From the NCBI RefSeq assembly GCF_000280905.1, contig NZ_ALAP01000028.1, forward strand, positions 1 to 33,044: DNA of 33,044 nucleotides, read 5' to 3'. The number at the start of each line of letters is the position of its first letter. Position 1 is the first letter of the stretch. The notes under the pieces are model-generated. The model did not search any database, was not told the DNA's origin, and was given only the letters and a program-made list of their open reading frames with translations. The position numbers and the translations under genes were made by a program. The stretch is from Streptomyces sp. AA1529 (GTDB lineage Bacteria; Actinomycetota; Actinomycetes; Streptomycetales; Streptomycetaceae). Shown piece after piece: positions 1 through 7,381 of this stretch.

Positions 1-197
1 CGCGGCATCCGCGGCGCGTTCGGGCGCGCGGAGTGCCGGGAAACGGGCAGGCGCGGCGGTACGGGGCGCGGCATCGGCCCGCCGGGGCCGGCAGCGCGGG
101 GGTCCGCACCCGGTGCCGGTGGCGCGCGTCCGGGCACTCCCGTCGCGGGGAGCACCGGCGCCGCGGTCCGGGCGCGGAGGGGAACCGGCCGACTCGG
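1..197. other. left edge, no convincing gene
   Basis: Very G+C-rich sequence. A plus-strand frame is open from the first base to a TAG at 205-207, but its translation is low-complexity Gly/Arg/Ala/Pro and its third-position G/C bias is weaker than in the clear genes. It could be the tail of a gene lying to the left, but I cannot support that from 200 bases. Confidence 0.3.
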
Positions 198-617
198 TCA
201 GACGTAGAGCGGCTCGGCGGGCGGGCCCCGGCTGGTGCGCGGGTGGTACCAGGAGGGCGGCGGTGCGCGCTCCTGCACGGAAGGGCCGGCGAGGCGGCCG
301 GGCAGCGGGACGGCCGCCGCGGCCGGAACCGCGGTCGGCAGCGCGGGCGGGTGGGCCGGATGGCCGGACAGCCGCGCCTCGTGCGGGGCGTCGGCCGTGG
401 CGTCGTGCGCCGCCGGCGGGTGGGAATCGGAGCGGAAGGCGGGTGTGTGCGCGCCGTGGTGCGCTCCCCGGTCCACTGTCACGACGGTGGCGGCCGGTGC
501 GCCGCCCGGTCCGGGGACAGCCGTGGCGGTACCCGGCACCAGCAGCAGAGCGCCCCATACGAGGGCGAGGAGGACGGACGCCGTACGACGGGACCGCGCC
601 CGCGCGCTGCGCTGCAT
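198..617 (-). CDS. small secreted His-rich hypothetical protein
   Basis: A 139-residue protein of unknown function. The N-terminus is a typical Sec signal: an Arg-rich segment (residues 5-11), then a hydrophobic core (about 14-26), then small residues ending in an Ala-x-Ala-like site near residue 33. The mature part is short, rich in Ala/Pro/His and lacks cysteine. About eight histidines cluster between residues 50 and 92. The start at 617 is supported by a GGGAGGG ribosome site just upstream. It is transcribed divergently from the DUF4232 lipoprotein gene. The histidines could bind metal, but no known metal-chaperone motif is visible, so this is only a possibility. I do not recognise a family. 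Confidence 0.6.
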   Translation of the reverse strand: MQRSARARSRRTASVLLALVWGALLLVPGTATAVPGPGGAPAATVVTVDRGAHHGAHTPAFRSDSHPPAAHDATADAPHEARLSGHPAHPPALPTAVPAAAAVPLPGRLAGPSVQERAPPPSWYHPRTSRGPPAEPLYV

Positions 618-700
618 CGTCCCTCCCCGTCTACGCCCGGCCGGTCCGGCTCAGTCTACGCGGGGGCGCCTCGCGCCCGGCCGCCGCGCCGACGGCGGAC

Positions 701-732
701 GCCGGGTCCGCCGCGCAGACGGCGGACCCGGC
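701..732. repeat. perfect 13-bp inverted repeat (hairpin)
   Basis: The arms GCCGGGTCCGCCG and CGGCGGACCCGGC are perfectly complementary and separated by CGCAGA. The hairpin lies in the divergent region between two promoters, where a terminator would not be expected for either gene. No T-tract follows. Confidence 0.6.
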
Positions 733-763
733 GCGGTGTACGGCGCATCCGGTGGGAACGGAA

Positions 764-787
764 GGCTTGAGGCCCGAAGTCGGGTAC
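764..787 (+). promoter_or_regulatory. candidate SigB-type promoter (GGCT-N14-GGGTAC)
   Basis: GGCT at 764-767 and GGGTAC at 782-787 are 14 bases apart. This fits the Streptomyces sigma-B consensus (GNNT, 14-16 bases, GGGTAC/T). It sits about 17 bases before the first ATG of the lipoprotein gene, so transcription would start almost at the codon. No Shine-Dalgarno sequence is visible there. A chance match is possible in such G-rich DNA. Confidence 0.35.
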
Positions 788-803
788 TGATAGGTATAGA
801 GCA

Positions 804-1460
804 ATGATCATGACTTTCGGTGTCCCGGGTACGGCGGACACGGCGTACCGGGCCCGCCGCGCCCCGGGCCGGTGCCGACGGCGGCTGCGGGCCGCCGCGG
901 GGACGGTGCTGCTGCTCGCCGCGGTGACCGCGTGCGGCGGCGGGGACGACGCGGACGGCAGGGATCCGGGCCCGGGCGACTCCCCGCCCGCTTCCACGGC
1001 CGACGGCGCCCCCGGCTCGTCGGCCCCGGCCACCGGCGGCCATCAGGCCGCCGGAGGCGGAACCCGGCGCTGTGCCGCCTCGGGCCTGACGATGTCCCTG
1101 GACCCGGCGGAGAGCCCGGCCGGCAGCCGGTCCTTCGACCTGGTCCTGAAGAACACCACGGACAGCGCCTGCCTCCTCGAGGGCTACCCCCGGGTGTCGC
1201 TGACCGACGAGGACGGCGCCGCGATCGGCAGCCCGGCCGCCCACACGGGCGGGGCCGGCCGGACGGTGACCGTGCAGCCCTACACCCGCGCCCACGCGAA
1301 GCTGCGTACCAGGAGCGAGGAGGCCGCCGACGGCTCCTGCTGGGCGAAGCCGCGGTCCGTCGAGGTGCGTCCACCCGGCTCCGACCGGGCCCTGACCGCC
1401 GAAGTGGACGGACTGCGGGTGTGCGGCGGCCTGTTCACGGTGACCGCCCTGGAGTGGTGA
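804..1460 (+). CDS. DUF4232 lipoprotein
   Basis: A 218-residue predicted lipoprotein. An Arg-rich N-region (about 17-30) and hydrophobic core (31-43) lead to the lipobox L-A-A-V-T-A-C, with the lipidated cysteine at residue 44. A Gly/Asp/Pro-rich linker follows, then a DUF4232-like domain from about residue 90 to the end. Its features are paired cysteines, the segment L-E-G-Y-P-R-V-S-L and a beta-rich pattern. DUF4232 proteins are exported actinobacterial proteins of unknown role. ATG at 804 and ATG at 810 are both possible. Neither has a clear Shine-Dalgarno sequence and A+T-rich sequence lies directly upstream, so a leaderless or near-leaderless transcript is likely. A candidate SigB-type promoter precedes it, hinting at stress control. 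Confidence 0.8.
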   Translation: MIMTFGVPGTADTAYRARRAPGRCRRRLRAAAGTVLLLAAVTACGGGDDADGRDPGPGDSPPASTADGAPGSSAPATGGHQAAGGGTRRCAASGLTMSLDPAESPAGSRSFDLVLKNTTDSACLLEGYPRVSLTDEDGAAIGSPAAHTGGAGRTVTVQPYTRAHAKLRTRSEEAADGSCWAKPRSVEVRPPGSDRALTAEVDGLRVCGGLFTVTALEW

Positions 1461-1657
1461 GGCGCCCCGGCGGGCCGCCGCCGCGCACGGTCGGCTCCGC
1501 GGTCGCGCGGCGGGGCCGCGCCGCAGGTCCCGCCGCAGGTCCGGCCGCTCGCGCAGGCTAGAGTCTGCGCCGGACCCGGCGTGCGCACCGGTGCCGCCCC
1601 AGGCGGCGCGTGCCCGGCATCGGAGACGGCACACGACGCTCGGGAGAAGCGCGGACG

Positions 1658-2569
1658 ATGGACTACCAGGCGGTGCTCGAGGAGGTCGCGGCCACCGCGG
1701 CGCCCCAGGTCGGCCGCGGACAGCCGGCCGGTTACATCCCGGCGCTGGCCGAGGTGGACCTGGGCGGGTTCGGCATGGCGGTCGCCGACGTGGACGGCTC
1801 GGTCACCGGGGTCGGCGACTGGCAGGTGCCCTTCTCCATACAGAGCGTCTCCAAGGCGTTCGGCCTGGCGCTGGTTCTGGCCCGGGACGGCGAGAGCCTG
1901 TGGAGCCGGGTGGGCCGCGAGCCGTCCGGCACCGCCTTCAACTCCCTGGTGCAACTGGAGTACGAGAACGGCATCCCGCGCAACCCCTTCATCAACGCGG
2001 GCGCGCTGGTGGTCACCGACCGGCTGCAGTCGCTCACCGGCGACGCCAGTACCTCGATGCTGGACTTCCTGTGCACCCAGAGCGGCAATCCGGCCGTCCG
2101 CTTCGACCCGCAGGTGGCCTCCTCCGAGTCCGAGCACGGGGACCGCAACGCAGCGCTGGCGTATCTCATGGCCAGCTACGGCAACCTGGACAATCCCGTG
2201 CCGACGGTGCTGGACCACTACTTCTGGCAGTGCTCGGTCAGCATGAGCTGCCGCGACCTGGCGCTGGCCGGCTCCTTCCTGGCCCGGCAGGGGGTGGGGA
2301 CGGACGGCTCCCGGCTGCTCCCGGCCCGCGATGTGAAGCGGGTCAACGCGGTCATGCTCACCTGCGGGACCTACGACGCGGCGGGCGACTTCGCCTACCG
2401 GGTGGGGCTGCCCGGAAAGAGCGGGGTCGGCGGCGGGATCCTGGCGGTGGTGCCCGGCCGGTGCACGCTCTGCGTCTGGAGCCCCGGCCTGGACCTGCGC
2501 GGCAACTCGGTGGCAGGCGTCGCGGCACTGGACGCCTTCACCTCGCTCACCGGCTGGTCGGTGTTCTGA
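1658..2569 (+). CDS. glsA: glutaminase
   Basis: A 303-residue serine-dependent glutaminase of the beta-lactamase-like fold, converting L-glutamine to glutamate and ammonia in the cytoplasm. The length matches the bacterial GlsA family (about 300-310). The active-site S-x-x-K is seen at Ser63-Lys66 inside the conserved F-S-I-Q-S-V-S-K segment. The substrate-binding N-P-F-I-N-A-G-A motif lies at 109-116, and a G-V-G-G-G-I-L-A segment is present near the C-terminus. I chose the ATG at 1658 because a GGGAGAAG ribosome site lies about eight bases upstream and the protein then starts like family members; the in-frame ATG at 1610 would add 16 atypical residues. It stands alone and converges with the sensor phosphatase gene, with a hairpin between them. 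Confidence 0.93.
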   Translation: MDYQAVLEEVAATAAPQVGRGQPAGYIPALAEVDLGGFGMAVADVDGSVTGVGDWQVPFSIQSVSKAFGLALVLARDGESLWSRVGREPSGTAFNSLVQLEYENGIPRNPFINAGALVVTDRLQSLTGDASTSMLDFLCTQSGNPAVRFDPQVASSESEHGDRNAALAYLMASYGNLDNPVPTVLDHYFWQCSVSMSCRDLALAGSFLARQGVGTDGSRLLPARDVKRVNAVMLTCGTYDAAGDFAYRVGLPGKSGVGGGILAVVPGRCTLCVWSPGLDLRGNSVAGVAALDAFTSLTGWSVF

Positions 2570-2605
2570 TCCGACCGGGCCGGCCGGTGTCGTGAGCCGG
2601 TGCCG

Positions 2606-2630
2606 CCCGGAGCACGGCAGCGGCTCCGGG
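2606..2630 (+). terminator. hairpin between convergent genes
   Basis: CCCGGAGC and GCTCCGGG form a perfect 8-bp stem with a 9-base loop, just after the glutaminase stop. A G/C-only 14-base palindrome centred on CCCCCGGGGG follows closely. No T-tract is present, as is usual in Streptomyces. The pair may end transcription from both sides. Confidence 0.45.
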
Positions 2631-2676
2631 ACGCGTCCGGAGCGCCCGCCCGGGCCGGGCCCCCGGGGGCCGGGCG

Positions 2677-5493
2677 TCACAGCTCCGCGTCGCCCCACTG
2701 GTCCAGCAGGCTCTCGCCGGACTCCTCGCCGGTTTCGTCCGCGCCGTCGTGCAGGGGCTGCTCGGTCCAGATGATCTTGCCGCGGCCGGTGTAGCGGGTG
2801 CCCCAGCGCCGCGCGAACCGGGCGATGAGGTAGAGCCCGCGGCCCCCTTCGTCCGTGATCGCCGCGCGGCGCAGATGCGGCGACGTGCTGCTCCCGTCGG
2901 CGACCTCGCAGATCACGCTGTTGCGGTCCCGCAGCAGCCGGAGCTGGATGGGCGGGATCCCATAGCGGATGGCGTTGGTGACCAGTTCGCTGACGATCAG
3001 CTCGGTGGTGAAGGCCAGGTCCGCCAGGCCCCAGTCGGCCAGGCGCTGGGCGCATGCGGCGCGGACGGGCGCGACGGCGGTCGGGTCGTCGGGCACCTCC
3101 CAGGTCGCGACCCGGTCCGGGGCCAGGGTGTGGGTGCGGGCCACCAGCAGCGCGATGTCGTCGCCGGGGTGCTCGGGCAGCAGCGCACCGAGCACCTCCC
3201 GGCAGGTCTCCTCGGGAGTCAGGTCGGCCCGGGCGAGGGCGTCGCGCAGGAGCGCGAGACCGGTGTCGGCGTCGCGCTCCCCGTTCTCGACGAGGCCGTC
3301 GGTGAACAGCGCCAGCCGGCTGCCGGCGGGCAGGTCCACTTCCGCGGTCTCGACCGGCATCCCGGCTCCCAGACCCAGCGGCGGCGCGAGGGGGAGGTCG
3401 GGAAAGGTGACGGCGCCGTCCGGGTGCACGAGGGCGGGCCCGGGGTGCCCGGCGCGGGCGGCGGTGGCCCGGCCGGAGACCGGGTCGTAGACGGCGTAGA
3501 GGCAGCTTGCCCCCGTGATGGCGGTGCCGTCGCCCTCCACGGCGCGCTCCTGGTCGATGCGGGCGACGAGTTCGTCCAGGTGCGAGAGGAGTTCGTCCGG
3601 GGGGAGATCCAGGGAGGAGAAGTTGTGCACCGCGGTGCGCAGCCGCCCCATGGTGGCGGCCGCGTGCAGCCCGTGGCCCACCACGTCCCCCACCACCAGC
3701 GCCACCCGCGCACCCGGCAGCGGGATGACGTCGAACCAGTCCCCGCCCACCCCGGCCCGCGCCGGCAGATAGCGGAAGGCCACGTCGACGGCGGACAGTT
3801 CCGGCAGCTCACGGGGGAGCAGGCTGCGTTGCAGGGTGACGGTCATGGCGTGCTCGCGGGTGTAGCGCCGCGCGTTGTCGATGCTCACGGCCGCCCGGGC
3901 GGTCAGCTCCTCGGCGAAGGACAGGTCGCTCTCGCCGAACGGCTCGCCCTCGGAGCGCCAGAAGTCGGCCACCCCCAGCACCACGCCACGCGCCTGGAGC
4001 GGTACCGAGAGCAGGGAGTGGATGCCGTACGCGAGCACCCGCCGGGCACGCTCGGGGTCCTGGGCGCGCCAGCCGCGGGAGGCGGCCAGGTCGGGCTCCA
4101 GCACCGGCCGGCCGCTGGTGGCGACGGCGGCGACGGGGTTGGTGGGCGCGAACCGGATCAGCTCGCCCTCCGGATAGAGGGGAGGATCGTCGCGGATGCC
4201 GCGGACGGCGGTGCGGCGCATCTCGCTGCCGGCCTCGCCCGGCTCCTCTCCGCGCAGCACCGGGTCCAGCAGTTCGACGGTGACGAAGTCGGCGAACCGG
4301 GGCACGGTGACCTCGGCCAGCTCCTCGGCGGTACGCGCCACATCCAGGGTGGTCCCGATCCGGACCCCGGCGTCGTACAGCAACTGCAGCCGTTCCCTGG
4401 CCATCTCGGCGCGGCCCGCCAGCGCCTGCAGCTCCGTGGTGTCGCGCAGCGTGGCCACGCTGTGGGACACTCCCCCGCCCTGGTCGACGGACCGTACGTT
4501 GACGGCCAGCAGCCGGTCCCCGACCAGGTGCACCTCATCGGTGGTCGGTTCGCCGGAGGCCAGCAGTTCCGCCGTGCCGGGAGCCAGACCGAGGTCGCCG
4601 ACCGCGCGCCGTTCCGCGTCCTCGGGCAGGTCCAGCAGCCGCCGCGCCTCGTCGTTGGCCAGCAGCAGCCGTCCCTTGTCGTCGACGATGAGCACGCCTT
4701 CGCGTACCGCGTGCAGCACCGCGTCGTGGTGCTCGTACATCCGGGTCATCTCGATCGGCCCGAGTCCCCGGGTCTGGCGGCGCAGCCGCCGGCTCACCAG
4801 CGCGGAGCCGCCCATCGCCAGCACGAGCACCCCGGCGGCCGTGCCGAAGAGCAGCGGCAGTTGCTCCTGGGCCTCCTGGTCGACGTTGTCGATGGTGATC
4901 TCCGGGGCGACCACCCCGGCGACGGTGCCGTCCGCGCGGAGGACGGGCACGGCGGCGTAGACCGACAGCCCCAGCGGGTCGGTGACGGTGTGGGTGAAGG
5001 ACTCGCCGGTGAGCGCCTTCCGGTAGGGCCCGACGAAGCGCTTTCCGATCCGGCCGGGGTCCCGGTGCGTGAGGCGGATGCCGTCCGTGGTGGCCACGAC
5101 GATGTTGTCGACGCCGGTCCGCTTCCGGGCTGCCTCGGCACGCGGCTGGAGAACCGCGGTCGGGTCGGGGCCGTCCAGGGCTTCCGCCGTCCCCGGAGCG
5201 TTCGCGAACCCCTCGCCGGCGGCGAGTACCTCGTCGCGGGTCCCCTCGATGCTCTGCCGGCGGGACTGCAGCACGAGGCCCGCGACCGTCACGGCGACGA
5301 GGACGACCACCAGCACCAGTTGCAGCAGCAGGACCTGGCCCGCGACGGTGTGCACACTCAGCAGGGAGCGCGCCTGCCGCCCCCACGAGAGGGAGGGCTT
5401 CCCGGGCGCGGCACCGGGGTACCGGGCGTGCTCGGGCCCGGTGGGCGGCGCACTGCGGCCCTTCGCACGCCGGAGCCGGTCCCGTTTGACCAT
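2677..5493 (-). CDS. membrane sensor SpoIIE-type phosphatase with C-terminal HATPase domain
   Basis: A 938-residue multidomain regulator. In order: transmembrane helix about 50-76; extracytoplasmic PDC/Cache-like sensor about 78-210; second helix about 211-234; PAS about 255-360; GAF about 365-545; PP2C/SpoIIE phosphatase about 555-790; HATPase_c about 810-915. Metal-binding acidic residues are visible in G-G-D-W-F-D (583-588), G-D-V-V-G-H-G (from 602), F-T-D-G (730-733) and the D-D pair at 778-779. The ATPase N-box E-L-V-T-N-A (836-841) and a G-G-R-G-L-Y-L segment are present. Such proteins act on STAS anti-anti-sigma factors; the kinase-like domain may rephosphorylate the same target or bind a sigma factor. 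An in-frame upstream ATG at 5616 is rejected: it would add a Pro-rich tail, and a promoter-like element abuts the ATG at 5493. Confidence 0.9.
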   Translation of the reverse strand: MVKRDRLRRAKGRSAPPTGPEHARYPGAAPGKPSLSWGRQARSLLSVHTVAGQVLLLQLVLVVVLVAVTVAGLVLQSRRQSIEGTRDEVLAAGEGFANAPGTAEALDGPDPTAVLQPRAEAARKRTGVDNIVVATTDGIRLTHRDPGRIGKRFVGPYRKALTGESFTHTVTDPLGLSVYAAVPVLRADGTVAGVVAPEITIDNVDQEAQEQLPLLFGTAAGVLVLAMGGSALVSRRLRRQTRGLGPIEMTRMYEHHDAVLHAVREGVLIVDDKGRLLLANDEARRLLDLPEDAERRAVGDLGLAPGTAELLASGEPTTDEVHLVGDRLLAVNVRSVDQGGGVSHSVATLRDTTELQALAGRAEMARERLQLLYDAGVRIGTTLDVARTAEELAEVTVPRFADFVTVELLDPVLRGEEPGEAGSEMRRTAVRGIRDDPPLYPEGELIRFAPTNPVAAVATSGRPVLEPDLAASRGWRAQDPERARRVLAYGIHSLLSVPLQARGVVLGVADFWRSEGEPFGESDLSFAEELTARAAVSIDNARRYTREHAMTVTLQRSLLPRELPELSAVDVAFRYLPARAGVGGDWFDVIPLPGARVALVVGDVVGHGLHAAATMGRLRTAVHNFSSLDLPPDELLSHLDELVARIDQERAVEGDGTAITGASCLYAVYDPVSGRATAARAGHPGPALVHPDGAVTFPDLPLAPPLGLGAGMPVETAEVDLPAGSRLALFTDGLVENGERDADTGLALLRDALARADLTPEETCREVLGALLPEHPGDDIALLVARTHTLAPDRVATWEVPDDPTAVAPVRAACAQRLADWGLADLAFTTELIVSELVTNAIRYGIPPIQLRLLRDRNSVICEVADGSSTSPHLRRAAITDEGGRGLYLIARFARRWGTRYTGRGKIIWTEQPLHDGADETGEESGESLLDQWGDAEL

Positions 5494-5528
5494 ATTATGA
5501 GTATTGTCGTTCGATGGGCGTTGCTCAA
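5494..5528 (-). promoter_or_regulatory. candidate leaderless promoter of the sensor phosphatase gene
   Basis: Read on the minus strand, TTGAGC (5528-5523) is separated by exactly 17 bases from AATACT (5505-5500). Six bases (CATAAT) then lead into the ATG at 5493. A start six to seven bases after the -10 would put +1 on the A of ATG. There is no Shine-Dalgarno sequence. The A+T-rich run is striking against its surroundings. Confidence 0.5.
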
Positions 5529-5878
5529 TCCGCGGCCCGGCGGCTTCGCACCGGGGCGGCGGAGGCGGAAGCGGGGGCACGGGCCGACCACCGGCCGGGA
5601 GCGCGGCAGTGCGCACCCCTCAGCCGGGCGGCGCCGGACCTCCCCGATGGCCTGATCGGGTGATGCGGGGCCGGACTCCGCCCACCGGGGCCGCCCCGCC
5701 GTCCCGGTCCGGTCCGCCACACCCCGGCCCCGGAGAACCGGACCGTCCGGCAGGGAGCGAACAACCGGGCGGACTGCGCCGGCCGGCGCACTGCCACCGA
5801 ACGACCCGGAAGTGACCGGAGGGGCCGGAGGGGCCGAAACCGTCACCCGACCGGCCACACCGGACCCCGCGGACGCGC
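5529..5878. other. divergent intergenic region, no gene seen
   Basis: About 350 bases separate the promoter of the sensor phosphatase gene from the leader of the GAF phosphatase gene. Open frames here translate to Pro/Gly/Arg-rich low-complexity sequence without ribosome sites. I see no convincing gene. The plus-strand promoter of the downstream phosphatase gene must lie here, but I cannot place it. Confidence 0.5.
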
Positions 5879-5931
5879 TGCCCGCGGGTGTTGCTCGCCC
5901 CTGCGGGCACCCTCCACGCCGAGAGTGGAGG
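5879..5931 (+). promoter_or_regulatory. two leader hairpins, the second covering the ribosome site
   Basis: The first stem pairs TGCCCGCGGG (5879-5888) with CCTGCGGGCA (5900-5909), ten pairs counting one G-U. The second pairs CCTCCAC (5911-5917) perfectly with GTGGAGG (5925-5931) around a 7-base loop. The second arm contains the only GGAGG before the ATG at 5933, and the alternative GTG start at 5888 lies at the end of the first stem. Both starts could be controlled by RNA folding. Function is inferred. Confidence 0.45.
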
Positions 5932-5932
5932 C

Positions 5933-7216
5933 ATGACTTCTCGCCAGGGACACTCCTTCGGCCCCGAGGAAGCTGCGCCGGAACCGGCGGCGGCACGTGC
6001 GGCCATGTTCGGGTCCCTGCTCGCCGCGAGCCACACCTCCACCCTGGAGCACCTGCCACAGCTCGTGGCGGAACAAGCCAGGCGGGTGGGGTTCAGCGAT
6101 GTGCTGATCTACCTGGCGGACTTGCAGGAGGAAGTGCTCTCCCCGCTGTCCGGCAGGCCGGCACCGTCGGGTACCGGGGAGAGCGAAGAGATCGGCATCG
6201 AGGGCACGGTGGCCGGACGGGCCTTCCAGCACGGGGAGATCCTCCCGGTGACGGTGGCCGATCCCCGCCAATGGTGGGTACCGCTGGTGGACGGCACGGA
6301 CCGGCTCGGCGTCCTGATGATCAGCGCCGAGGACGCGGACGCGGGGATGCACCAGGACATGGAACGGCTGGCCGCGCTCGTGGCGCTGCTCGTGGTCTCC
6401 AAACGCGGGCTGAGCGACTCCTACGCCCGCCTGGTCCGCCGCCGGCGGATGAGTCTGGCGGCGGAGATGGAGTGGCGGATCATGCCGCAGCGCACGTTCG
6501 CGACGGACCGGGTGGTGATCAGCGCGGTCATGGAGCCCGCCTACGACGTCAGCGGCGATGTCTACGACTACGCGGTCGACGGCCGCACCGCGCACCTCAC
6601 GGTGCTGGACGCGATGGGCCACGACACCGCGGCGGGGCTGACCGCCAGCCTCGCGCTGACCACCATGCGCAACAGCCGCCGGGAAGGCGCCTCGCTGGTG
6701 CGTACCGCGGCCGCGGTGGACGAAGCGCTGCTCGGGCAGTTCCGCGGGGACCGGTTCGCCACCGGCATCCTGGCCGCGCTGGACGTGCCCAGCGGCGAGC
6801 TGACCTGGCTCAGCCGGGGTCACCATCTGCCGGTCATCCTGCGGGACCGCTCCGCCATCGAGCCGGCGCACCCGCCGGGCCCGCCGATGGGCACCGGGTT
6901 CCGGACGGACACCGAGGTGTGCCACACCCATCTGCAGCCCGGCGACCGGCTCCTGCTCTACACCGACGGCATCACCGAGGCACGGAACAGCCGGGGCGAG
7001 GAGTTCGGCATGGCGCGGTTCACCGATTTCCTCATCCGGCACCAGGCCGACGAACTTCCCGTGCCCGAGACCCTGCGACGGCTGATCCGGCACCATCTCG
7101 AGTACCACCAGGGCCGGCTGCGCGACGACGCCACGGTGCTGCTCGTCGAGTGGCCCGGCTCCCCCTACCCGCCGGGCGGGGCCGAGGAACTGTCCGGTGT
7201 CCCGGCCGGGCACTGA
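5933..7216 (+). CDS. GAF-linked SpoIIE-type protein phosphatase
   Basis: A 427-residue soluble phosphatase of the RsbU/SpoIIE group. A GAF-like sensor occupies about 35-155, a helical, Arg-rich linker about 156-190, and the PP2C phosphatase about 175-405. Metal-binding residues are seen in G-D-V-Y-D (208-212), D-A-M-G-H-D (from Asp226), Y-T-D-G (from Tyr344) and R-D-D-A-T-V near 396-401. Family role: dephosphorylates a STAS anti-anti-sigma factor and so frees a sigma factor. The start is uncertain. ATG at 5933 is preferred because the protein then begins with a normal hydrophilic segment, but its GGAGG is only one base away and lies in a hairpin; GTG at 5888 is the alternative, adding 15 residues. 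It is divergent from the sensor phosphatase gene, suggesting a shared pathway. Confidence 0.88.
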   Translation: MTSRQGHSFGPEEAAPEPAAARAAMFGSLLAASHTSTLEHLPQLVAEQARRVGFSDVLIYLADLQEEVLSPLSGRPAPSGTGESEEIGIEGTVAGRAFQHGEILPVTVADPRQWWVPLVDGTDRLGVLMISAEDADAGMHQDMERLAALVALLVVSKRGLSDSYARLVRRRRMSLAAEMEWRIMPQRTFATDRVVISAVMEPAYDVSGDVYDYAVDGRTAHLTVLDAMGHDTAAGLTASLALTTMRNSRREGASLVRTAAAVDEALLGQFRGDRFATGILAALDVPSGELTWLSRGHHLPVILRDRSAIEPAHPPGPPMGTGFRTDTEVCHTHLQPGDRLLLYTDGITEARNSRGEEFGMARFTDFLIRHQADELPVPETLRRLIRHHLEYHQGRLRDDATVLLVEWPGSPYPPGGAEELSGVPAGH

Positions 7217-7311
7217 CCCGCGTCCGTGTGCGGACCCGCGGCAGTCGCCGCCCTCCGGAAGCGAGCTCCCGGGCACCCCGGCCCGCGCGGAGGACGAACC
7301 CGGCCGGGCGC

Positions 7312-7328
7312 GAGCGATGATTTCGCTC
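7312..7328 (+). terminator. small hairpin after the GAF phosphatase gene
   Basis: GAGCGA and TCGCTC form a perfect 6-bp stem around a TGATT loop, located between the phosphatase stop and the hydrolase start. The stem is short, and it could as easily be part of the hydrolase leader. Confidence 0.25.
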
Positions 7329-7381
7329 CGGCCGGACGGTCCATCCCACCGACAGCCGCCGCACCGCCTTCGGAGGAACCC

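Noticed and set aside
1..207. Plus-strand frame open from the left edge to a TAG
   Set aside because: Low-complexity product and weaker codon bias; cannot be told from chance.
651..1634. Minus-strand open frame covering the lipoprotein gene
   Set aside because: The plus strand has a lipobox and DUF4232 pattern; the minus translation is Arg/Gly-rich without a ribosome site.
2749..5655. Plus-strand open frame of over 900 codons opposite the sensor phosphatase gene
   Set aside because: It is antisense to a protein with clear phosphatase, GAF and ATPase motifs; its translation is Gly/Val/Arg/Gln-rich with no family pattern. Long antisense frames are normal at this G+C content.
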